In this document: positions 25,330 through 35,171 of the stretch, piece by piece
How the letters are laid out: each line of letters starts with the position of its first letter
Numbering within the stretch: the first letter of the stretch is position 1
Assembly (NCBI GenBank): GCA_964575845.1
Contig: CAZNSX010000002.1
Location: forward strand, 1-64,000
Source of the DNA: CAZNSX01 sp964575845
GTDB lineage: Bacteria > UBA8248 > CAZNSX01
Direction: 5' to 3'
Length of the DNA stretch: 64,000 nucleotides
The notes under the pieces: generated by a model
Told to the model about the DNA's origin: nothing
The model's database searches: none
What the model saw: the letters and a program-made list of their open reading frames with translations, nothing else
Translations under genes and position numbers: made by a program

Positions 25330-26529
25330 TCATCCGCAAAGGTCCAGGATGGTCAGCGCATAGAGCTTGGCTATATCCATGACCTTATCTATCTCCACGA
25401 ACTCATCCGCCTTGTGGCAGACTGCAAGGTCCCCGGGGCCCATGTATGCTACCGCCATGCCTTCCTCATGGCACCAGTAGAGGTCTCCCGAGGAGATGAA
25501 GCCCACGAGCTCGGGTCTTCTGCCCAGGACCGCCTCGCCGTTTCGCTGAAGGGTTTTTACCAGTATGTGGTCGGAGCGCGTCTCTATGGCGTCTCGGTCA
25601 TCTTGGACCTTAAGCTCGGCCACGCGGAACTGAGGGTCACGGGCCTTAAGGCGGTCAAAGATCTCCTGAAAGATATTCTTGAAATCCTGTGCCTTTCTGG
25701 GCGCTACCAGACGCACATCAAAGGTAACAGTACAGGAGTCGGAAACGACGTTAATTGCCGTGCCGCCCCTTATGATGCCTATCATGATGGTATCGGTGCC
25801 GAGAAGGGGATGGGTCTTTTTCTCGATCTTACGGACCTCATTTATCAGGTCCACGGCCTTATCATTAGCGCTCATGCCCTGCTCGGGCATTGCGCCGTGG
25901 GCGGACTTGCCGGCGAGAGTTACCTCATACCAGAGGCGTCCCTTGAAGGCACCCGCCAGCTTCATGCCCGTGACCTCACCGCCCAGCACCATCTCGGGTT
26001 TTTCCCAGCCTAATTCCTTGAGGCCCTCCTTGATCACATAGCGGAGGCCCATCTTTCCCGCGGTCTCATCATCCACCGTGGCCCCCAGGATCAGAGTCCC
26101 CTTGAGGGCCACACCGGCATCCAGGATGGCCTTTAGTGCATAATGATAAGCGGCCAGACTGCATTTCATATCGCAGGCCCCCCGCCCCCAGATCTTTCCA
26201 CCCTCAATCTTTCCCTCCCAGGGGTCGAAGGACCATTCTTCCTTCTTCGCATCCACCACATCGGTGTGGCCGAACAGGAGGAAGGTGGGACCCCCTCCGG
26301 CTCCTACTTTCCTGGCCACCACGTTGGGCCTTCCCGCCTCACCCTCAAGCACCGCGACGTCGAGGCCGAGCTCCTTATACTTGTTCTCAATGAAGGGAGC
26401 GATCTCCCCATAATTTCCCGGAGGGTTTATGCTGGGAATGCGGATGAGTTCCAGGGTAAGGTCCACTATGGCATCCCGAGATGCCTCCACGTTTTTCAAA
26501 ACAGCCTCTCGCGCTGACTCTGTAACCAT
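25330..26529 (-). CDS. M20 family metallopeptidase (ArgE/DapE type), first copy
   Basis: 399 residues. It shows the M20 zinc motifs: FGHTDVVD, GRGACDMKCSLA, DDETAGKMG and the late HKADEFVE. The dimerisation domain sits in the middle (about 190-300). These enzymes remove acyl groups from amino acids or cleave dipeptides. The sequence PSINPPGNYGE is shared with the second M20 protein encoded just upstream, so the two are paralogs. It lies downstream of an oligopeptide-type ABC importer, which likely supplies substrate. Confidence 0.92.
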   Translation of the reverse strand: MVTESAREAVLKNVEASRDAIVDLTLELIRIPSINPPGNYGEIAPFIENKYKELGLDVAVLEGEAGRPNVVARKVGAGGGPTFLLFGHTDVVDAKKEEWSFDPWEGKIEGGKIWGRGACDMKCSLAAYHYALKAILDAGVALKGTLILGATVDDETAGKMGLRYVIKEGLKELGWEKPEMVLGGEVTGMKLAGAFKGRLWYEVTLAGKSAHGAMPEQGMSANDKAVDLINEVRKIEKKTHPLLGTDTIMIGIIRGGTAINVVSDSCTVTFDVRLVAPRKAQDFKNIFQEIFDRLKARDPQFRVAELKVQDDRDAIETRSDHILVKTLQRNGEAVLGRRPELVGFISSGDLYWCHEEGMAVAYMGPGDLAVCHKADEFVEIDKVMDIAKLYALTILDLCG

Positions 26530-26672
26530 CGAAGTCCCCTTTCCCTTAGAGCTCTATCTCGGTCCCCAAGGCGATGCGTGCCGCTATGAGGTCACCATCC
26601 GTACGATGAGGGAGCCCTCCCGCCTCTCTGAGAGGGGTCTCAACTCTCATGGACTTCCACTTGCATGGAGAG

Positions 26673-27872
26673 TTAGGGCGCACCCCCACCGCACATGCTG
26701 AGCGCCGCCAGCGCATACACCTTGGCGCCGTCCACAAGGTCCTTTACTGCAATCCTTTCATTGACCGCATGAGCTTGGGCAGGCTCCCCGGGGCCAAAGA
26801 TGACGCCGACGTCGATGTGCCCACCGTGGAGCATGTGGTAGATCTCGCCGCTGGAATACCAGCCGATGAGCTCGGCCTCCCTTCCCCTGACCCTCGGGAC
26901 CGAGCTCTGGAGAGTTCTTATCACGGGTGCATCCTCGGGGAACTCCAGGGGGTCTCGCTCCTCGCTCGCGCGAATATCCCCCGCCTGAAATTCCCCGTCG
27001 GCCCGGACAGCAGCCCCCACCGCCTGTTCCACCTTCGCCCGGATATCGCGGCTCTTCAAGGGAGGGGCCCAGCGGATGTCGAAAGCCGTCGCGCAGCTCT
27101 CGGGTCCCACGTTTACGGCCCGACCACCCCTGATGGTTCCCAGACTGATGGTATCTTTTCCCAGGCGGGGATGGGAGCCAAGCTCGATGCCGTATATGGC
27201 CTCGATTATCTTATAGGCCTTGAGGATGGCGTTGACCCCCCGCTCTGGAAAAGCGCCGTGGCTCGCTTTTCCCAAGGTATCGAGCTCAAACCAGATCCTG
27301 CCCTTGAAGATATGAGTGATATTGAAGTCCGTCGCCTCTCCCAGGATCGCCGAGCGTGCTGGCAGAACGCCTTGCTGAAAGACATACCGAAGGCCATACC
27401 TCCCGGCGGTCTCGTCATCAACGGCTGCCACGAGGTAAAGGTCCCCCCTCAGTTTCACGCCTGAGCTCTTGATGGCGCGGCAAGCCTCCAGCATCCCAGC
27501 GAGCATGCCCTTGGAGTCTGCTGACCCCCGCCCCCAGAGGAATCCCTCCTCCACCCTTCCCTCAAAAGGAGGAAACCGCCAGGCGGCCCCATCCCCCGGG
27601 TCCACAACATCCATATGGGAAGAAAGGCAGAAGGCGGGCCCCCCGCCCGCTCCCCGCAGGAGGCCTACTACATTGGGCCTCCCAGAATCCCCCTCAACCC
27701 TCTCAACTTCAAGGCCCATCCCTCTCAAGACCTCCTCTACATAGGCTGCCACGCCAGCATAATCGCCCGGGGGGTTGACGCTTGGCCTCCTGACAAGGTC
27801 TCTGGCCTTCTCCAAAACGGCTCCTTCGTCCACGGAAGCCAAGATGCGTTCTTCGGCCGTGGTTTTTGACAA
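26673..27872 (-). CDS. M20 family metallopeptidase (ArgE/DapE type), second copy
   Basis: About 399 residues from the chosen start. Zinc-site motifs are SSHMDVVDPG, GRGSADSKGMLAG, DDETAGRYG and the late HAVNERI. The open frame extends to 27938, but the GGAGG site sits 7-8 bases before a TTG at 27872, which is preferred. It parallels the next gene closely (PSVNPPGDYAG versus PSINPPGNYGE) and the two may have split substrates after duplication. It follows the substrate-binding protein gene by 82 bases. Confidence 0.9.
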   Translation of the reverse strand: MSKTTAEERILASVDEGAVLEKARDLVRRPSVNPPGDYAGVAAYVEEVLRGMGLEVERVEGDSGRPNVVGLLRGAGGGPAFCLSSHMDVVDPGDGAAWRFPPFEGRVEEGFLWGRGSADSKGMLAGMLEACRAIKSSGVKLRGDLYLVAAVDDETAGRYGLRYVFQQGVLPARSAILGEATDFNITHIFKGRIWFELDTLGKASHGAFPERGVNAILKAYKIIEAIYGIELGSHPRLGKDTISLGTIRGGRAVNVGPESCATAFDIRWAPPLKSRDIRAKVEQAVGAAVRADGEFQAGDIRASEERDPLEFPEDAPVIRTLQSSVPRVRGREAELIGWYSSGEIYHMLHGGHIDVGVIFGPGEPAQAHAVNERIAVKDLVDGAKVYALAALSMCGGGAP

Positions 27873-27954
27873 AACAATCCCTCCTGAGGATGAACTCTTC
27901 AGAAAAATGACACTTCGGGGCCGCCAGGGCCCCATCAACCGAAGATTACCCGCC

Positions 27955-29478
27955 CTATTCTACGTAAGCGTTCCAGAGGTAAAGGCCTGAGTCGGGAGTG
28001 ATGTAATAGCCTTTGACCCCTTTCTTGAAGACCAGGTCCACGTCCTCATAGTGGAGGTATAGCCATGGGGCATCTTTCATGAGCAGCTTGAGAACTTCGG
28101 CATAAACGGCCTTCTGCTTCTCAGGCTCGATGGTCGCGCGGGCCTTGAGGATGAGTTCATCCACCTGCTTATTGCAGTAGTCGCTCCAGTTGAAGGTCTT
28201 CATGCTGCAGAGGTAGAGGGGCGTGAGGGCGGCGTCCGTCACAAAGGAGGCCGGGGCCCACCCCAGAAGGGCCATGTTATAGTTGCGCTCCTTCATGGTG
28301 GCATTATAGGCGGGCCAGTCGCCGGAGATCTCGAGCTCGGGCTTGAGGCCCACCTTCTTCAGCATCTCGGCCACTGCCTGGGCGATCTCGGTCCCCATCA
28401 CGTAGCGCCCCTTGATAGTCCGGATCTTTATATCCGCGCCCTCGGCTCCGGCCTCCTTGAGGAGCCGCCGAGCCTTATCGGGGTCATATTTATACTCGAA
28501 CGCGTTCACCCAACCGAAGAGTTGAGGGCCCACGGGGGCGACGACCGGTGTGCCTCCTCCCAGGAGGAACTTCTGGATGATAGTCTCCTTATCGACGGCG
28601 TAATTGATAGCCTGCCTCACGCGAAGGTCATCCGTGGGCGCGCGCTTGACGTTCATGGGAAAGCCTATCACCCGGTGGGTATGAACCTTCACGATATTGA
28701 GGTTTGGGTTGCGCTCAAGCCGAGCTACCTCGTGGGGCGGGATGCGGAAAGCCACATCCACCTGGCCCGCTTCTATCGCCACTACCCGCGACGCAGCCTC
28801 TCGCATGGGAAGGTAGGTTATGGTCTTTATCTTGGGCTTGGGACCCCACCAGTCCTCATTGCGCTCGAGGACCAAGCGGGTGCCTCTGACCCATTCTTTC
28901 AGTTTGTAAGGGCCCGTTCCCGCGGGGTGAAAGCCATATTGTTTTCCCCACTTCTTCATGGCGGTGGGGCTGGGGATGCCGCCAGGGTAGGAAGCTATGG
29001 ACCAGAGGAACTGCCCGAAGGGGACATCCGTGATGAGCTTCACGGTGTAATCGTCCACAACCTGCGCCCCTTTGAGCATACCGATGTAGGATTTGACCCG
29101 AGTCGGCGGAGCGCCGGGCCCGGCGGTGGCGTCCACGTAGGCCTTGACCGCGTGGGCATCAAAAGGGGTGCCATCATGGAACTTGACCCCTTTTCGCAGG
29201 TGAAACGTCCAGGTGAGCGCGTCTGGGGATACCTCCCATTTTGTGGCGAGCCAGGGTTTAACCTCCCCGTTTTCAATCCATACGAGCGTGTCGTGGATGT
29301 GTCCGGTGACCTGAACCCCTAATATCCCCGTGGTGTAACGAGGGTCAATTGTAGGCACTTCGGCTCCGGCCCCTATGACGAGGGTATCCTTGGCGGCCTG
29401 GCTGCAGGGAGCCAAAAGTGCAAGAACGAAGAAGAAGCACAGGAGAAAAAGCCCGATTCTTCCCAGCCTTCCGATCAT
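27955..29478 (-). CDS. ABC transporter substrate-binding protein, family 5 (peptide/nickel type)
   Basis: 507 residues. An N-terminal signal peptide (hydrophobic 8-24, cleaved near SQAA) exports it. The body carries the family 5 signatures: YTTGILGVQ, LRKGVKFHDGTPF and FHPAGTGPYKLKEW. Such proteins bind oligopeptides, opines, nickel chelates or oligosaccharides. A strong GAGGAGGG site precedes the ATG. Permease genes are directly upstream and two peptidase genes downstream, so a peptide or acylated amino acid is the most likely ligand. Confidence 0.93.
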   Translation of the reverse strand: MIGRLGRIGLFLLCFFFVLALLAPCSQAAKDTLVIGAGAEVPTIDPRYTTGILGVQVTGHIHDTLVWIENGEVKPWLATKWEVSPDALTWTFHLRKGVKFHDGTPFDAHAVKAYVDATAGPGAPPTRVKSYIGMLKGAQVVDDYTVKLITDVPFGQFLWSIASYPGGIPSPTAMKKWGKQYGFHPAGTGPYKLKEWVRGTRLVLERNEDWWGPKPKIKTITYLPMREAASRVVAIEAGQVDVAFRIPPHEVARLERNPNLNIVKVHTHRVIGFPMNVKRAPTDDLRVRQAINYAVDKETIIQKFLLGGGTPVVAPVGPQLFGWVNAFEYKYDPDKARRLLKEAGAEGADIKIRTIKGRYVMGTEIAQAVAEMLKKVGLKPELEISGDWPAYNATMKERNYNMALLGWAPASFVTDAALTPLYLCSMKTFNWSDYCNKQVDELILKARATIEPEKQKAVYAEVLKLLMKDAPWLYLHYEDVDLVFKKGVKGYYITPDSGLYLWNAYVE

Positions 29479-29596
29479 GGTTTACCCTCCTCTTAAGAGA
29501 ATCCGTGACGGTGAATGATAGCAGAGCTATTTCATTATCTTAACACCGACTTGCGGGCTCAACAGCTGAATTATAATTTCTTAGACACTTTCCTCC

Positions 29597-30451
29597 CTAC
29601 TCCGCAGTCTCCGCCTGGCCCCGGATGGTGGTGTGGGGGTCGAGGGCATCCCGCAGCCCGTCCCCCATAAGGTTGAAAGCGAGCACCACTATCATGATGG
29701 CCAACCCCGGAAAAGTCACCACGTGGGGCGCCACGCGGATGTAGGTGCGACCTTCGCTCAGCATGGACCCCCACTCAGGCTTCGGCGGCTGAACCCCCAG
29801 CCCGATGAAGCTCAGGGCCGCGGCCGTAAGTATGGCGGTAGCTATGCGCAGGGTGGCCAGGATGATCACGGGCCCCACGATGTTGGGCCAGATGTGACGC
29901 CACATGATGCGCGCATCGCCCGAGCCCGTGGCCCGGGCCGACTCCACAAATTCTATATCCCTTACCGCAAGCACAGAGCCCTGAACCACCCGGGTGAAGA
30001 CGGGTATGGTGGCGATGCCGATGGCTATGGTCACGTTTATCTCCCCGGCTCCCAGGACAGCGACGAAAACCATTGCCAGGAGCATCCCGGGAAAGGTCAT
30101 GAGGATGTCGATGAAGCGCATTATGACGGTATCGATCACTCCCCCGTAGTAACCGGCCAAGAGCCCCAGGGGCCCGCCTATGGCCAGGGCCAGAAGGACG
30201 GCAAAGAGGCCGATGCCGAAGGAGAGCTTGGCCCCGGCCATGAGGCGGCTCAAGAGGTCTCTTCCGAACTCGTCATTTCCCAGGGGATGCTCCAAGGACG
30301 GGGCGGAGAGCCGCTTAGCCAGATCCTGCTCAAACGGGTCATAGGGTGTCAGCCACGGAGCGAAAAGGGTGGTGAAAAGGAAGAGCCCCACGACGAAAGC
30401 GCCGACCATTGCCAGTCGGTTTTGCATGAAGCGCAGCCAGAGGTGGCGCAT
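29597..30451 (-). CDS. dppC: peptide-type ABC transporter permease, DppC-like
   Basis: 284 residues with about six membrane helices. It has the DppC N-terminal pattern (NRLAMVGAFVVG), the PLGNDEFGRDLLSR segment and the EAA loop (ESARATGSGDARIMWRHIWPN region). It forms the inner-membrane channel with the DppB-like subunit. It starts eight bases after the dppB-like gene ends, behind a GGGGGGAGC site. The ATPase genes usually found with this pair are missing. Confidence 0.94.
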   Translation of the reverse strand: MRHLWLRFMQNRLAMVGAFVVGLFLFTTLFAPWLTPYDPFEQDLAKRLSAPSLEHPLGNDEFGRDLLSRLMAGAKLSFGIGLFAVLLALAIGGPLGLLAGYYGGVIDTVIMRFIDILMTFPGMLLAMVFVAVLGAGEINVTIAIGIATIPVFTRVVQGSVLAVRDIEFVESARATGSGDARIMWRHIWPNIVGPVIILATLRIATAILTAAALSFIGLGVQPPKPEWGSMLSEGRTYIRVAPHVVTFPGLAIMIVVLAFNLMGDGLRDALDPHTTIRGQAETAE

Positions 30452-30459
30452 GCTCCCCC

Positions 30460-31380
30460 CTAGTGGTAACGGATGCGCGGGTCAGCGTAAGCGTAAAGTA
30501 AGTCGACAAGCAAGTTGACGACCACGAATGAGGTGGCAATCACCAGGGCTGTACCCTGCACGCTGGGGAAATCCCGCGCCTGGATGGAATCCACCATGAA
30601 GCGGCCGATGCCCGGCCAGGCGAAAACTGTCTCGGTGACAACAGTGCCCGCCAGAAGGTAGCCGAACTCAAGTCCCACGATGGTGATGACGGGGATGATG
30701 GCATTTTTCAAGGTATGGCGCAGGATGACGGCACCTTCGGCGCAGCCCTTGGAACGAGCGGTGCGGACGAAGTCGCGGTTCATGACCTCCAGCATGCTCC
30801 CCCGGGTTATGCGGGCGATAACCCCCGAAGATCGCGCCCCCAGAGTAACGGCGGGAAGGATGAGGTACTCCAAACCCCCGCGCCCCACAGCGGGAAGCCA
30901 GCCCAGCTGCAGCGAAAAGACCAGGATGAGCATGAGGCCCAGCCAGAAAACGGGGATGGAAACCCCTCCCAGAGCAAAGAGCATGCTGCACTGGTCGAGC
31001 AGACTATAAGGTTTCACGGCCGAGGCGAGCCCGGCGGCCATCCCGATGATTATGGCCAAGACTACCGCTGCCGTTGCCAGCTCCATGGTGGCCCCGAACC
31101 GGCTGGCCACCTCCTCCAGGACACTCTTCTGGGTTATGTAAGAGAAGCCCAGGTTTCCCCGCAGGATGCGCCTGAGATAAGCGGCGTACTGGATGAGAAA
31201 GGGCTCATCGAGGCCAAGTTCTTTGCGGATCTGGAGTACCTCCACATCCGAGGCGTCCGCTCCGGCAATAACCCTGGCCGGGTCCCCCGGGACCATGAAG
31301 AGGAGGGAAAAGATAAAGAAAGAGGCCCCCAGAAGGACAAACCCCGCCGCAAAGAGGCGCCTGATGAGATAGCTATACAT
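30460..31380 (-). CDS. dppB: peptide-type ABC transporter permease, DppB-like
   Basis: 306 residues. The DppB hallmarks are the N-terminal LIRRLFAAGFVLLGASFF, the MVPGDPAR loop, and the EAA loop (RTARSKGCAEGAVILRHTLKN region), with six or so helices. It is the first gene of the transporter set and pairs with the DppC-like permease. A Gfo/Idh gene lies 118 bp upstream on the same strand. Confidence 0.94.
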   Translation of the reverse strand: MYSYLIRRLFAAGFVLLGASFFIFSLLFMVPGDPARVIAGADASDVEVLQIRKELGLDEPFLIQYAAYLRRILRGNLGFSYITQKSVLEEVASRFGATMELATAAVVLAIIIGMAAGLASAVKPYSLLDQCSMLFALGGVSIPVFWLGLMLILVFSLQLGWLPAVGRGGLEYLILPAVTLGARSSGVIARITRGSMLEVMNRDFVRTARSKGCAEGAVILRHTLKNAIIPVITIVGLEFGYLLAGTVVTETVFAWPGIGRFMVDSIQARDFPSVQGTALVIATSFVVVNLLVDLLYAYADPRIRYH

Positions 31381-31498
31381 GATGAATGAGCCTTGCGTTT
31401 ATGAATAAACTCAGAGGGCTCTAATGCAAAGCGCGGATTCTTTTCGGAAAAAACTTTCTGTGTCCTGGTGCTTCCTCGGTCTTTTTCCGCGCTCGGCT

Positions 31499-32509
31499 TT
31501 AGGCCTCCTTTGAGCCTAAGAACCCTTCCACCTCCACCATCTTTCCCTTACGAGCGGATGTGATAAGGGCTTCCATCACGGCCACAGCCGCTGTCCCCTC
31601 TTCCCCTGATACCTCAGGCCGCGTCCCCTCCCTTACTGAGCGGCCGAACTCATCCACCTCTTCAAAAAGGGTGTCCACCCGTGGGAGTTCCAAAGGAACC
31701 TTCTCCTTGCTTCCGACCTTTTGAAGAAAAACTCTTGTGCCATCGGCCTCACAGAATATGCTCGCCTTGGTGCCATGGAGGTTGAGAAAAAAGATGTTCG
31801 GGATAACCCATCCAACTCCCAGATATCCCAGCGCGCCCGACTCGAACTCAAGGATTGAGGATGTGACGTCGTGCTGTTTGATAACGGTATGTAGATTCTT
31901 GGAGAAGGAGGCAACCCTCTTAACCGGTCCCAGGATGTAATGGAAGGTGTCTATATGATGGACCCCCATCCCCGAGAGGGGAGTTATGGCGCTATCCGAG
32001 GGCACCACGCGCCAGTAGCTATAAGTCGGGTTCTGAGCGCTGTGGGTCGAGAAATTTGCCTCCACCTGGATGAGCTTTCCCAGCTCCCCCTTCTCCCCAA
32101 GCTCCTTCATCTTCCGGTAAACAGCCTGCCTCCTTCGGTTATGACCGACGGCCAGGGTTACTCCGGCGCGGCGGCAGGCTTCGGTGGCTCGGAGACAGTC
32201 TTTTACGTTTTGAGCAAATGGCTTCTCCACGAATACGTGCTTTCCCCTCCCGGCCGCCGCAACTACCTGGTCGGCATGAAGGGAGTCGGGGGTGGTGAGT
32301 ATGACTGCCTCCACCTCCGGATCATCGAGAATTTCCTCGTAGGACGCGGCCCGCCGACATTGATACCTCTCGGAAAAAGCCTTTCCTTTCTCCGCTGAGC
32401 GGGTGAAGCAGGTTATTATCTTGACGTTTCCGCTTTTCTCCGCAGCATCGGCCAGCTCATTTGACCACCAGCCTATACCTACGCTGGCCGCTCTCACCGG
32501 GTCTGCCAT
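31499..32509 (-). CDS. Gfo/Idh/MocA family oxidoreductase, first copy
   Basis: 336 residues. N-terminal Rossmann fold with GIGWWS in place of the usual GxGxxG, then the family motif EKP (FVEKPFAQN) and the C-terminal sheet domain with LSGMGVHHIDTFHYILGPV. These enzymes oxidise sugars, inositols or similar polyols with NAD(P). An AGAGGAG site precedes the ATG by eight bases. It lies behind two tandem zinc dehydrogenases. A clear paralog is encoded at 47156-48220 (both have ILEFESGALGYLG or AVLEFESGALGYLG). Confidence 0.92.
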   Translation of the reverse strand: MADPVRAASVGIGWWSNELADAAEKSGNVKIITCFTRSAEKGKAFSERYQCRRAASYEEILDDPEVEAVILTTPDSLHADQVVAAAGRGKHVFVEKPFAQNVKDCLRATEACRRAGVTLAVGHNRRRQAVYRKMKELGEKGELGKLIQVEANFSTHSAQNPTYSYWRVVPSDSAITPLSGMGVHHIDTFHYILGPVKRVASFSKNLHTVIKQHDVTSSILEFESGALGYLGVGWVIPNIFFLNLHGTKASIFCEADGTRVFLQKVGSKEKVPLELPRVDTLFEEVDEFGRSVREGTRPEVSGEEGTAAVAVMEALITSARKGKMVEVEGFLGSKEA

Positions 32510-32594
32510 CTAATGGGCTCCTCTTAATTCCTTCGAAAATAGTTCCAACCCAACCTCGGCTCGCTGAAACTTACGTGCGGATTCCTCTAAGGCC

Positions 32595-33614
32595 TCAGAT
32601 ATTGATCGCAGCTCTCATGATCTGGCCCGCTCCGCCGTGGACATCCTGAAATCCCTCCTGGATCCTTTCCAGGGGGTAGCGGTGGGTTATGAGGGGCTTA
32701 AGGTCTATGTGTCCCGCTTCCACGAGCTTTATGGAGGTGCGGTAGTCATTAGGGGTGCCGGCCCTGGAGCCTATGACGTTTATGTTCTTGAAATACAGGG
32801 TGGACATATCCAGCCCGTCCACCCTCTTGGGGCCTATCCCGAACTGAAGCACCGTGCCGCCCGGCTTCACCATCTGAAGGCTCTGGCGGATGGTTTCGGC
32901 GGAGCCGGCGGACTCTATCACAAGGTCGGCCCCAAGCCCTCCCGTCAGCTCGAGGACTGCTTCTACAGGGTCCATCTCCCGTGCGTTGACCACCGTGTCT
33001 GCTCCCAGCCTGAGTCCCAGGTCGAGCTTCCACTGGCTTCTGGACACTCCGATGACGAGCTCCGCCTTCGACTGCTTGGCGAGCTGCGAATTCACCAGCC
33101 CCGAGAGGCCCATACCGAGCACAGCCACCTTGGAGCCGGCGATATAGGGGACCCTTCTCTGGCCGTAAACCACCGTGTAGAGGCAGATAAAGATGGTCCC
33201 CTCCTCAAAGGAGACGCTCTCGCCGAACTTGTAAGAGCGTCCTTCGGGGGCCACCGCATACTCTGAGCAGAGACCGTCGGTCTCGCGACCCCTCAGGCCA
33301 CCTCTCTCGCAGAGGTTCGGAAGCCCCCGCTGACAAAAACGGCACTTCCCGCATACGCGGATGGGGTCAACCACAATCCTATCGCCGGGCCTGAGGTAGA
33401 TGACGTCAGGGCCGACTTCCACTACCTCCCCTGTGGTCTCGTGGCCGATGACGATGGGAAGATTCACCGGCTGCTCCCCCTTCCAGATGCTTACATCGGT
33501 GCCGCATATTCCCATTGACCTGACCCTGTAGAGGATCTCGCGAGGCCCTGGCTCGGGCATGGGCCTCTCCTCGATGACGAGCTTTTTGAATTCCTTCAGG
33601 ATCGCCGCTTTCAT
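32595..33614 (-). CDS. zinc-dependent alcohol dehydrogenase (MDR), tandem copy 2
   Basis: 339 residues from ATG 33614, which has a GGAAG site and begins the domain (MKAAILKEFKK); ten more codons are open upstream. Catalytic zinc: GICGTD cysteine and GHET; structural zinc: CGKCRFCQRG and a fourth cysteine in NLC. The Rossmann motif VLGMGLSGLV follows. It is a close paralog of the gene just upstream, including the unusual VDGLDMSTLYFKNI segment. It likely oxidises a sugar alcohol or related polyol together with the Gfo/Idh enzyme. Confidence 0.92.
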   Translation of the reverse strand: MKAAILKEFKKLVIEERPMPEPGPREILYRVRSMGICGTDVSIWKGEQPVNLPIVIGHETTGEVVEVGPDVIYLRPGDRIVVDPIRVCGKCRFCQRGLPNLCERGGLRGRETDGLCSEYAVAPEGRSYKFGESVSFEEGTIFICLYTVVYGQRRVPYIAGSKVAVLGMGLSGLVNSQLAKQSKAELVIGVSRSQWKLDLGLRLGADTVVNAREMDPVEAVLELTGGLGADLVIESAGSAETIRQSLQMVKPGGTVLQFGIGPKRVDGLDMSTLYFKNINVIGSRAGTPNDYRTSIKLVEAGHIDLKPLITHRYPLERIQEGFQDVHGGAGQIMRAAINI

Positions 33615-33671
33615 CTTATCTTCCTTGTCAGAAATCTGTAGCACGAGCTGACGTCGCAGAGATCGAGTCGG

Positions 33672-34700
33672 CTACCCCTCGGCTATATCGATGACCACGC
33701 GCAGAACACCGTCAGCGCCGCTATCGGCCAGCTCAAAACCTTCCTGAAGCTTCTCGAGAGGAAGCCTGTGGGTGACGTAAGGTTTAAGGTCCACCATGCC
33801 CGACTCCACGAGCTTCAGCGCCTTCCTGAAGGGTTCGGCCTCGCAAGAGCGGGTGCCCAGCACGGAAATGTTCTTGAAGTAGTAAGCCTGGGCATCTACA
33901 CCGTCCACCCGCGTGGGTGCTATCCCGAACTGGAGGATCAGCCCACCCGGTGCCACCATCTGGAAGGCCTGGACTACTGTGGGGGCAATGCCCACGGATT
34001 CTATGACCACCTCCGGCCCGTATCCCTCGGTGAGTTCCCTTACGGCTTCGATGGCATCGCACTGGCCTGGGTTTATGCAGTGGTCGGCACCCATCTCGGC
34101 CGCAAGCTCGAGCTTCCAGGGAAGGACGTCTATCCCGATGACGGGCCAGGCTCCTGAGGCCTTGGCCGCCTGGGTGTGAAGAAGGCCCGCCGCCCCCTGG
34201 CCGAGGACGGCCACGCTCATCCCCACGAGTGGGGGAAGCTTGGCGTGTGCGTTCATCACCGTGGCCAGGTTGCAGATGTTTGTGGCCTCGGGGAAGTCTA
34301 TCGCTTCTGAGAATTTGAAGGCGTTCACCTCCTTGGCCTTCAGGTACTCGGCGAAGCACCCCGGCACTTCGCGGCCCATGAGGCCCCCATTGATGCAAAG
34401 GCTCGTCAGGCCCTTCTCGCAGAACTCACACCTCCCGCAAAACACGTGTTGTATGAGCGTGACCCGGTCGCCGGGCCTGACCCTCCGGACGTCCCCGCCC
34501 ACTTCCTCGACGATTCCTGCCGTCTCATGACCGGGGATTATCGGAAGCTTGGTCTTGGTCTTTCCCTTCCAAACACCGACATCGCTGCCGCAGATGGCTG
34601 TGGCATAAACCTTGAGAAGGATCTCATCGGGTCCTGGGCGGGGCTTCTCGGCCTCGCCCAGGACGACCTTCCCGACCTCCTGCAAAAGGGCGGCTCTCAT
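33672..34700 (-). CDS. zinc-dependent alcohol dehydrogenase (MDR), tandem copy 1
   Basis: 342 residues from ATG 34700 (GGGGAG site eight bases ahead); 23 codons are open upstream but lack family likeness. Catalytic site AICGSD and GHET; structural zinc CGRCEFCEKG with a later SLC; nucleotide site VLGQGAAGLL. Copy 2 follows after 57 bases and shares most of its sequence, so this is a tandem duplication. Its diverged substrate pocket suggests two related substrates or two steps on one. Confidence 0.92.
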   Translation of the reverse strand: MRAALLQEVGKVVLGEAEKPRPGPDEILLKVYATAICGSDVGVWKGKTKTKLPIIPGHETAGIVEEVGGDVRRVRPGDRVTLIQHVFCGRCEFCEKGLTSLCINGGLMGREVPGCFAEYLKAKEVNAFKFSEAIDFPEATNICNLATVMNAHAKLPPLVGMSVAVLGQGAAGLLHTQAAKASGAWPVIGIDVLPWKLELAAEMGADHCINPGQCDAIEAVRELTEGYGPEVVIESVGIAPTVVQAFQMVAPGGLILQFGIAPTRVDGVDAQAYYFKNISVLGTRSCEAEPFRKALKLVESGMVDLKPYVTHRLPLEKLQEGFELADSGADGVLRVVIDIAEG

Positions 34701-35171
34701 GCTCTTTCTCCCCGAGGATGCATTCCTAAGATTAACGATTGCCCTCGCTCTTCCGCCGCGCTTCTTCATTCCCCCGGTCAGATCCCGCGGCCCGGGAAAA
34801 CCAAACCTTCGGCGGGATAAAGAGATGTCCGCGCGAGCGGCATCCTATTGTAAATATCATGTTCTCCAGGGGGATACAAAGCTATTTTGCCCGCGATCCC
34901 AAGGGGCTTCCACGCCCATTTTGTATCGCCGCCTCGTGGACCTTCGCTCAATGGTAGGCTTGCTCCTCAGGGAGAAGAACACTCACTCGTTGGGTGGGGG
35001 TTTCTCGTCGTGTTCCCTGAAGCCTCTCTCAGAGGAGAGTCCTTCGCATGATGAATAGCTCCCCCTCTTCAACCGAGGTATGATAAAATTTGCCGTGTTG
35101 CGCTAGAGGCGGGGGAGGAAAGAGAAAGCTTCCGCCCCCGGCGCGCTATTCTCAAGGAGGGGGGAGAATCC
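34701..35171. other. 470-bp divergent intergenic region without a gene
   Basis: No coding frame with family likeness, no clear promoter pair, RNA gene or repeat is seen. It separates the minus-strand dehydrogenases from the plus-strand UroD gene and must hold both promoters; a TATGATAAAAT stretch near 35079-35089 is a possible -10 for the UroD gene. Confidence 0.4.
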
